Positions 7,194-11,418 of a DNA stretch of 11,418 nucleotides are shown piece after piece (the stretch's first letter is position 1; each line of letters starts with the position of its first letter). The translations under genes and the position numbers were made by a program. The DNA lies in contig CAADWP010000052.1 of assembly GCA_900752785.1 (NCBI GenBank), positions 1-11,418 on the forward strand. Direction: 5' to 3'. This DNA comes from an uncultured Ruminococcus sp. (GTDB lineage Bacteria; Bacillota; Clostridia; Oscillospirales; Ruminococcaceae). The notes under the pieces were generated by a model. It ran no database searches. It saw nothing but the letters and a program-made list of their open reading frames with translations, and was not told the DNA's origin.

Positions 7194-7211
7194 TCCCCTT
7201 TCCAAAGACTT

Positions 7212-7270
7212 TTTATTATAAAACGGTCAGCCGTGTGATACGATTGACCGTTGGTGAATTTTATAATAAA
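7212..7270. repeat. 59-bp palindromic element with A/T-rich ends
   Basis: The ends TTTATTATAAAA (7212-7223) and TTTTATAATAAA (7259-7270) are perfect inverted repeats. Inside them, CGGTCA (7224-7229) pairs with TGACCG (7245-7250), leaving an 8-base insertion on the right arm. It lies 11 bases from the stop codon of the CPBP protease gene and 19 bases from the hairpin at 7156-7193. It may be a small MITE-like sequence or a structured 3' end. Confidence 0.5.
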
Positions 7271-7280
7271 TCAGAAGTTG

Positions 7281-8066
7281 CTAATTTGCTTTTCTAACAC
7301 TCCCAAATATAAGTAACACCAGCGTTTCTAAAATAACCAAAATAATATACGGTAATATACTTCCGTTGTTGTTGTCGGGATTTAATGCCGCTATATGTAT
7401 CAACAAATTCCATGCAAAATGATATATCATTGCCGACACTATATTATTGCTGGTAATATTCATTAAAAAGCTATAAATATAGCTTTCAATAATGCAACTG
7501 ATAAAAAACAGCAGAATTGGTACTTCCATATCATTCTGTAAAAAGAAATGATAATGCCATAAACACCATATGATACCTACAATACATGGAGCAACCCACT
7601 TGTGAACCCTCAACTCTTTCAACAATGGTTCCAAATATCCCCTCCACCGTATTTCTTCTGCCCAAAGTGCCCATAGTATGATAATAAACTGAGTGATTGA
7701 AATGCTCCCAAATGTAAAACTTCTTCCAGACAAGGTGCAAAATATCATTTTTGCCAAAATCATTGTCGTACTCGCAATAATAATCGGAAGAATAACCGCT
7801 ATTCTTAAATGCTCCTTGCTAAACATTCCCATAAAATATGTTTTCACTTTTTTGTCCAAGCACAGTACAGTAATAGCAGAAATTGTTGGAGCAGCAGCTT
7901 GTACTCCATATAGGACAAAACGGATAAACCCATTCGATACGATTGCTTGTAAAACAATGGCTACAAAAGGAAGCAAAAACGAAATGAGTAAAAATAAAAT
8001 TAAATTTTTGTATTCCTGCTTTATCGTATTTTTACTATTTATGACAGTATCCCTCCATCTTAACAT
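7281..8066 (-). CDS. CPBP family (CAAX/Abi) intramembrane metalloprotease
   Basis: The protein (up to 261 residues) has about seven hydrophobic segments, the first at about 20-42. It carries the three CPBP motifs: EEIRWR at 137-142 (E137, E138, R142), WHYHFF at 170-175 (H171), and YHFAWN at 215-220 (H216). These residues form the metal-dependent active site within the membrane. Bacterial members have been linked to peptide maturation, bacteriocin self-immunity and surface-protein processing; the substrate cannot be inferred here because no peptide or transporter gene is adjacent. The start is uncertain. The ATG at 8066 has no ribosome binding site and lies inside a TATAAT-like -10 box, while a GGAGG (8053-8049) follows it with no ATG, GTG or TTG placed behind it; the in-frame ATA at 8042 is the nearest fit. 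The gene appears monocistronic. Confidence 0.85.
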   Translation of the reverse strand: MLRWRDTVINSKNTIKQEYKNLILFLLISFLLPFVAIVLQAIVSNGFIRFVLYGVQAAAPTISAITVLCLDKKVKTYFMGMFSKEHLRIAVILPIIIASTTMILAKMIFCTLSGRSFTFGSISITQFIIILWALWAEEIRWRGYLEPLLKELRVHKWVAPCIVGIIWCLWHYHFFLQNDMEVPILLFFISCIIESYIYSFLMNITSNNIVSAMIYHFAWNLLIHIAALNPDNNNGSILPYIILVILETLVLLIFGSVRKAN

Positions 8067-8093
8067 TATAATATTAAATCCCGATTTAATCTA
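8065..8093 (-). promoter_or_regulatory. Possible promoter overlapping the CPBP start codon
   Basis: TATAAT on the - strand (8070-8065) runs into the annotated ATG. TAGATT (8093-8088), a 3/6 match to the -35 consensus, is 17 bases upstream. If used, transcription would start near 8058, downstream of the ATG and just ahead of GGAGG (8053-8049). Confidence 0.3.
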
Positions 8094-8170
8094 CTAAGCG
8101 TTTTCAAAATTATACCACACCGAGAAGAAAAAATCAATCATCTGAAATCCTTTTTCACAGTCTTTTTATT

Positions 8171-8210
8171 AAAAAATGCCGGAAAACCTGTAAATACAAG
8201 ATATACCGGC
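8171..8210 (-). terminator. Terminator-like hairpin on the - strand without an upstream gene
   Basis: On the - strand, GCCGG (8210-8206) pairs with CCGGC (8182-8178), with an inner CTTGTA/TACAGG helix. ATTTTTTAAT follows. No - strand gene lies upstream of it in the non-coding region 8211-8546. It may stop antisense transcription before the CPBP promoter. Confidence 0.45.
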
Positions 8211-8289
8211 TTATGAGAACTTATAAAGCGATATTCAAAAACTATATTTTGATTTATATGAAACAATATACATAAAATTTTTAATATTG

Positions 8290-8337
8290 CGGAGTAAACC
8301 GAGCTTTTAGAGCAAAAGAGTTTACTCCGACTTTTTT
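8290..8337 (+). terminator. Strong + strand terminator without an upstream gene
   Basis: CGGAGTAAAC (8290-8299) and GTTTACTCCG (8320-8329) form a perfect 10-bp stem. An inner CTTTT/AAAAG stem (8304-8308, 8314-8318) adds to it, and ACTTTTTTATT follows. A possible promoter, TTGATT (8249-8254) with 18 bases to TAAAAT (8273-8278), would start transcription only a few bases before the stem. It may insulate spoIIGA from read-through or end a very short RNA. Confidence 0.6.
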
Positions 8338-8394
8338 ATTCTCTGTTTTGCTTTAAAAGCGGAATGGAGATTTTTATATTAATGTTACAAGTAT

Positions 8395-8440
8395 GGCAAT
8401 ACTTTATTATTTAATTAATTAGTATTGCCGTTTTGTTGTC
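8395..8440 (+). terminator. Second hairpin with T-rich tail before spoIIGA
   Basis: GGCAATACT (8395-8403) and AGTATTGCC (8421-8429) form a perfect 9-bp stem with a 17-base A/T-rich loop. GTTTTGTTGT follows. It stands 43 bases before the Spo0A-like box of the spoIIGA promoter, so it may keep upstream transcription out of the sporulation operon. Confidence 0.45.
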
Positions 8441-8482
8441 TAAGATATATTTGGGCTCTATTTTTTTATTATCCGAAACGTT

Positions 8483-8516
8483 TTCGACATATTTTGCATA
8501 CTGGCTGTACTATAAT
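8483..8516 (+). promoter_or_regulatory. Spo0A-type spoIIG promoter
   Basis: TTCGACA (8483-8489) is an exact Spo0A box, and TATAAT (8511-8516) is a perfect -10. The -35-like TCGACA (8484-8489) is 21 bases from the -10, far longer than the usual 17. The Bacillus subtilis spoIIG promoter is known for the same trait: an over-long spacer of about 22 bases, with a Spo0A box overlapping the -35 and sigma-A polymerase. A second, inverted and imperfect box (TCCGAAA, 8472-8478) is next to it. The predicted start near 8523 leaves a leader of about 24 bases before spoIIGA. Confidence 0.7.
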
Positions 8517-8546
8517 ATAAGTGTGGACAAAAGAAAGGAGGCGCCT

Positions 8547-9359
8547 ATGCAGACGATATATCTTGACGTTCTTATTGTCCTGAATATTTATGTTAATTTT
8601 TTTCTGCTGACTTCAGCAGCATGGATAACACATTCTCCACTGAAAAAAAAACGATGTGCCGCTGCTTCTGCTTACGGAAGCCTGTTTTCACTGCTAATTC
8701 TTGCTCCTAAGCTAAACGCGGCTGTCAACATCATTATAAAGATATTCGCAGCTTTTACGGTCGTGCTTATGGCCTTTGGATTTCATGGCAGACGAAGATT
8801 TTTAATAAACTCCGCAGCTTTTTTCTCTGCAAATTTTATACTTGCAGGAACTATATATGCCGTTTATTCATGGCTTGCTCCTGAGCTTATGCACTTTAAC
8901 AATTCATATTTCTACATAGATTTTTCCCTTGTTATTCTTGTAGCAACTACATCGCTCATGTACTTTTTCCTATGGGCTGTAAGATTGCTGCTTGACAAAG
9001 CTCCGGAAGGAACGGATTGTTATCGAGTAATAATCCGATATTGTGATAAAGTAGTTGCGCTGAACGGTCTTGCCGATACGGGAAACGCTATGGTGGATTT
9101 TTTTACAGGAGCACCTGTTATAATCTGCGGAGGCAATAAATTCGGATTAAATAATTACTCTCTTGAAAAACTGCCAAAAGGCTTTCGGCTGCTTCCATGC
9201 AGCACCATATCCGAAAACGGGTTGATACCTATATTTCGTCCGGATGAAGTTATTATTGTTTCCACAATAAATGGAGAGAAAAAACCTGTTGATGCAATGA
9301 TCGGTCTCGGTCAAAGCAATGATAAGGCAATTTTTAACCCAAAGCTTTTAAAAAATTAA
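8547..9359 (+). CDS. spoIIGA: SpoIIGA: pro-sigma-E processing aspartic protease
   Basis: The 270-residue protein has an N-terminal membrane domain with about five helices (about 5-145), starting with the family-typical MQTIYLDVLIVLNIYVNF. A cytosolic aspartic protease domain (about 155-270) follows, carrying ADTGN at 176-180 with catalytic D177, and it ends with the conserved FNPKLL. SpoIIGA sits in the forespore septum and, when triggered by SpoIIR from the forespore, cuts the pro-sequence from sigma-E in the mother cell. The ATG at 8547 lies 5 bases after AAAGGAGG (8534-8541). The frame is open back to a TTG at 8433, but that would place the promoter and its -10 inside the gene, so I reject it. 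The substrate gene sigE follows after 17 bases in the usual operon order. Expression is probably started by phosphorylated Spo0A at the promoter just upstream. Confidence 0.93.
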   Translation: MQTIYLDVLIVLNIYVNFFLLTSAAWITHSPLKKKRCAAASAYGSLFSLLILAPKLNAAVNIIIKIFAAFTVVLMAFGFHGRRRFLINSAAFFSANFILAGTIYAVYSWLAPELMHFNNSYFYIDFSLVILVATTSLMYFFLWAVRLLLDKAPEGTDCYRVIIRYCDKVVALNGLADTGNAMVDFFTGAPVIICGGNKFGLNNYSLEKLPKGFRLLPCSTISENGLIPIFRPDEVIIVSTINGEKKPVDAMIGLGQSNDKAIFNPKLLKN

Positions 9360-9376
9360 TTTAAAGGAGATCAAAA

Positions 9377-10075
9377 ATGAATATTTTAAAGAAAATAATT
9401 TCGTGTTTCAAGGAATTTTTTTATGGCAAGGTTTATTATGTAAACGGATCCGATACTCTCCCTCCGCCTCTCTCAAAGCAGGAAGAAGAAGAAGTTTTTG
9501 CCGGTCTTATGGATAACGATCCAGAATCACGTGACAAGCTTATTGTACATAATTTAAGGCTTGTCGTTTATATCGCCAAAAAATTTGAATCTACCGGTAT
9601 CGGAATCGAAGATCTTGTATCTATCGGAACTATAGGACTTATTAAAGCCGTAAACACATTTTGCCCCACTAAAAATATCAAGCTTGCAACATATGCCTCA
9701 CGATGCATTGAAAACGAAATATTGATGTTTTTACGTAAATCATCACAATACCGCAATGATCTATCCATAGATGAACCGCTTAATATTGATTATGACGGCA
9801 ATGAACTGCTTCTTTCCGATGTTCTCGGAACAGATGATGATATAGTAAATAAAGGAATTGAAAATGAAGCTGAACGTGAAATCCTCAGAGACGCAGTATC
9901 AGAGCTTTGCGATCGTGAACGCGAGATAATGGAAATGCGTTTCGGACTTATAGACGGCAAAGAAAAGACCCAGAAGGAAGTCGCAGAACTTATCGGAATT
10001 TCTCAGTCCTATATCTCGCGGCTTGAAAAAAAGATCATAAAAAAGCTTCGTGTAAAGCTTGAAAGCATTACTTAA
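9377..10075 (+). CDS. sigE: RNA polymerase sigma-E factor precursor, sporulation mother cell
   Basis: The 232-residue protein is pro-sigma-E. It starts with a basic/hydrophobic pro-sequence of about 20 residues, then [16 protein letters not shown] (19-34), which matches the B. subtilis processing region; cleavage by SpoIIGA is expected near Y20/Y21. Sigma region 2 spans about 57-125, with [12 protein letters not shown] at 59-70 and [14 protein letters not shown] at 102-115. Region 4 spans about 170-228, with a helix-turn-helix at about 198-217 ([20 protein letters not shown]). SDEPLNID-like and [15 protein letters not shown] blocks (131-155) are family hallmarks. Once processed, sigma-E directs early mother-cell genes after asymmetric division. 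The ATG is 7 bases after AAAGGAG (9363-9369), and the gene shares the spoIIGA promoter. sigG, which often follows sigE in bacilli and clostridia, is absent here: the next gene is a convergent aquaporin. Confidence 0.96.
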   Translation: MNILKKIISCFKEFFYGKVYYVNGSDTLPPPLSKQEEEEVFAGLMDNDPESRDKLIVHNLRLVVYIAKKFESTGIGIEDLVSIGTIGLIKAVNTFCPTKNIKLATYASRCIENEILMFLRKSSQYRNDLSIDEPLNIDYDGNELLLSDVLGTDDDIVNKGIENEAEREILRDAVSELCDREREIMEMRFGLIDGKEKTQKEVAELIGISQSYISRLEKKIIKKLRVKLESIT

Positions 10076-10084
10076 ATATATAAA

Positions 10085-10118
10085 AATGCTGCTCGTCGGA
10101 CAAGCCGGCGGCAGCATT
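10085..10118 (-). terminator. Terminator hairpin between sigE and the aquaporin gene
   Basis: AATGCTGC (10085-10092) pairs with GCAGCATT (10111-10118). An inner G/C-rich helix (10094-10099 with 10105-10110) leaves a 5-base loop. On the - strand the stem is followed by TTTTTATATATTT, a proper terminator tail for the aquaporin transcript. On the + strand, after sigE, the tail is A-rich (TAAAATTATAG), so + strand termination would be weaker. Confidence 0.65.
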
Positions 10119-10121
10119 AAA

Positions 10122-10259
10122 ATTATAGTCAACGTCAAAAATAATTTGACATTGACTATAATAAATTATTTAAATTGCCTCGCACATCCGCACGCTTACT
10201 CGTGCTCCGTGCGGATCGGCAAATAACAAACGCCAAAAATTTTTGGCGTTTGCTATAAT
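10122..10259. mobile_element. 138-bp MITE-like element
   Basis: The ends are 21-base inverted repeats (10122-10142 and 10239-10259) that match at 18 positions; both outermost parts read ATTATAG inward. Inside are three hairpins: 10122-10139 with 10145-10162 (one mismatch in 18), ATCCGCAC/GTGCGGAT at 10186-10193 and 10209-10216, and a perfect 26-base palindrome at 10227-10252 centred on AAAAATTTTT. There is no coding capacity. Terminal inverted repeats, small size and strong folding fit a miniature inverted-repeat transposable element. TA bases at both borders would suit a Tc1/mariner-like TA target, but a target duplication cannot be proven because the ends themselves contain TATA. Confidence 0.6.
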
Positions 10260-10268
10260 ACTATCCTA

Positions 10269-10961
10269 TCACTTTTCAGAAGCAAGATATTTGTACGTAA
10301 ATGCAGCAAGTGCGGCGCCGACAAGAGGACCAACTATAAATACCCAAAGCTGAGCAATAGCGTCGCCAAGAGCAAATATTGCGGGACCAAAGCTTCTTGC
10401 GGGATTTACGGATGTGCCTGTAAGATTAATTCCGAGAATATGAACAAGAGTAAGTGAAAGACCGATAACAAGACCGCCAAGATTACCATGATTTGCAGCC
10501 TTTGATGTAACTCCAAGAATTGCAATTACAAAAATAAATGTAAGAATAATCTCAACAATAAGTCCTGCAAAAATATTATCATCAATATTTAAAAGGTTGT
10601 TTGCGCCCATTCCCCAGTCTTCATCCTCGGGAGCTGTCGCATCCTTCATATCGCCCATCATGAAAACAAGACGAAGGATGAGCGAACCGAACAAGGAACC
10701 CGCACACTGCGAAATAATATATCCAACGAGGTCGTTTCTATTCATTCCGCCGTTAAGATAAACCGCAAGCGAAACTGCCGGATTTACATGGCAACCTGAA
10801 ATATTACCGATGCTGTAAGCCATTGCAACAATCGAAAGACCAAATGCAAACGCAACAGCAAGATAACCGGCGCCAACCATGGCTGATCCGCATCCGCAGA
10901 CAACAAGAACGCAGGTACCAATGAATTCGGCAACATACTTTTTCATTGATTTGTTGTTCAT
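10269..10961 (-). CDS. Aquaporin Z-like water channel (MIP family)
   Basis: The 230-residue protein has six predicted transmembrane helices and both MIP half-helix motifs, NPA at 60-62 and NPAR at 186-189. By alignment from memory with E. coli AqpZ, the selectivity filter is F40, H174, T183 and R189, the Phe-His-Thr-Arg set of water-selective aquaporins; glycerol facilitators have a Gly in place of the His and a wider pore. An acidic loop (about 103-128) between helices 3 and 4 is longer than in AqpZ. Expected function is passive water flow across the cytoplasmic membrane. The ATG at 10961 lies 8 bases after AGGAGG (10975-10970). A perfect consensus promoter is upstream, and no glycerol kinase or other glycerol gene is next to it. 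The stop codon is followed by a MITE-like element and then the probable terminator. Confidence 0.9.
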   Translation of the reverse strand: MNNKSMKKYVAEFIGTCVLVVCGCGSAMVGAGYLAVAFAFGLSIVAMAYSIGNISGCHVNPAVSLAVYLNGGMNRNDLVGYIISQCAGSLFGSLILRLVFMMGDMKDATAPEDEDWGMGANNLLNIDDNIFAGLIVEIILTFIFVIAILGVTSKAANHGNLGGLVIGLSLTLVHILGINLTGTSVNPARSFGPAIFALGDAIAQLWVFIVGPLVGAALAAFTYKYLASEK

Positions 10962-11008
10962 TTTTTATTCCTCCTAAAATAATTATCTCGATAAATTCGA
11001 TTAAAAAC

Positions 11009-11037
11009 ATTATATCATCTTAACTAAGATTTGTCAA
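11009..11037 (-). promoter_or_regulatory. Perfect consensus sigma-A promoter of the aquaporin gene
   Basis: On the - strand, TTGACA (11037-11032) and TATAAT (11014-11009) are separated by exactly 17 bases, a full consensus match. Transcription should start near 11002, giving a leader of about 40 bases. High constitutive expression is expected unless the promoter is repressed. An imperfect inverted repeat in the spacer (ATCTTA-GT-TAAGAT, 11030-11017) could bind a regulator. Confidence 0.85.
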
Positions 11038-11173
11038 TATGCTATAACCAATTTTTTACTGTAGATTTGTCGTATTGCAATAAAAGTCAGATAAATAAAA
11101 AGGCAGCGGATTCTTGTCAAAAATGTTTTTAAAATTATCTTAAGGAAAACTAAAAAACACTCCGTAAACCAAC

Positions 11174-11365
11174 TTAAAGTTCAGAAAAGCAGTATTCTTC
11201 ATCAAGCTCTCTGATCGTACAGAGTGAGGGTGAGAACTCGCTGGAATCAATAAATATTTTCGCTTGACGCTCATTCTTGAATCTTCTTGCAAATATAAGG
11301 CTTTCTGTAAGCATCCTTGCCGAGCATATATATCTTCCGTCCGAATAAACAACAATAAATCTCAT
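11174..11365 (-). CDS. Small hypothetical protein, 63 residues
   Basis: I do not recognise this protein. The ATG at 11365 has a good ribosome binding site, AGGGGTG (11378-11372), 6 bases upstream. A GTG three codons earlier, at 11374, lies inside that site and is less likely. The product has no membrane helix or signal peptide. It begins MRFIVVYSDGRYIC and is charged in the middle (FARRFKNERQAKIF, 28-41) and acidic at the end (LDEEYCF, 54-60), with three cysteines (16, 49, 59). The composition looks like a small folded cytosolic protein. Stop is TAA at 11174. No promoter or terminator is clear. The overlapping frame at 11140-11355 lacks a ribosome binding site and is rejected. Confidence 0.6.
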   Translation of the reverse strand: MRFIVVYSDGRYICSARMLTESLIFARRFKNERQAKIFIDSSEFSPSLCTIRELDEEYCFSEL

Positions 11366-11418
11366 AAAATTCACCCCTTAAATATTCCGTAATAAGCTAA
11401 ACCAAACCACTCGCGCAC

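Noticed and set aside
7156..7214. Intrinsic terminator after the CPBP gene
   Set aside because: On the - strand the stem is followed by AGCGTTACAT rather than a T-run. On the + strand the T-tract is 16 bases away, and no + gene ends here.
7693..8097. 134-codon + strand open frame
   Set aside because: It is antisense to the CPBP protease gene, whose three active-site motifs are clear. It has no ribosome binding site.
8433..8546. N-terminal extension of SpoIIGA from a TTG at 8433
   Set aside because: The stretch contains the Spo0A box and the TATAAT. The ATG at 8547 has an ideal AAAGGAGG and gives the family-typical N-terminus.

Overview
The window looks like chromosome of a low-GC, anaerobic, fermentative and potentially spore-forming Firmicute of the Ruminococcus/Oscillospiraceae type. 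Three things support this. A hydS - PP2C phosphatase - hydA2 cluster matches the H2-metabolism operon described in Ruminococcus albus. A spoIIGA-sigE pair is diagnostic of endospore-forming lineages. The intergenic regions are rich in palindromic repeats. No rRNA, tRNA, CRISPR array or intact insertion sequence is visible.

Region 1 (1-4520, + strand) is a tight three-gene unit. It encodes HydS (a PAS-containing, putatively H2-sensing [FeFe]-hydrogenase), a SpoIIE/PP2C-type phosphatase whose start overlaps the end of hydS, and a ferredoxin-type monomeric [FeFe]-hydrogenase (HydA2). A strong intrinsic terminator closes it. The simplest reading is a sensor, a phosphatase that carries the signal, and a catalytic hydrogenase. 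The operon probably begins upstream of the window. Region 2 (4533-5561) is a single GH25 lysozyme gene with two Cpl-7 wall-binding repeats, ended by a bidirectional terminator.

Region 3 (5581-8066, - strand) holds three apparently separate genes: a membrane-anchored ComEA-like protein with a duplicated helix-hairpin-helix domain, an iron-sulfur flavoprotein, and a CPBP/CAAX-type membrane protease. Several large hairpins and candidate repeats lie between them. Region 4 (8067-8546) is non-coding. It contains outward-facing terminator-like hairpins and then a promoter with the layout of a Spo0A-activated spoIIG promoter. Region 5 (8547-10075, + strand) is spoIIGA-sigE, encoding the pro-sigma-E processing protease and its substrate.

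Region 6 (10085-11037) is a convergent aquaporin Z-like gene with a perfect consensus sigma-A promoter. A 138-bp MITE-like element sits between its stop codon and its likely terminator. The window ends with a small unrecognised protein gene (11174-11365, - strand).

The most interesting system is the HydS-phosphatase-HydA2 module. The phosphatase carries a C-terminal domain of about 165 residues that I do not recognise, and HydS has altered second-shell residues around an otherwise complete H-cluster site.
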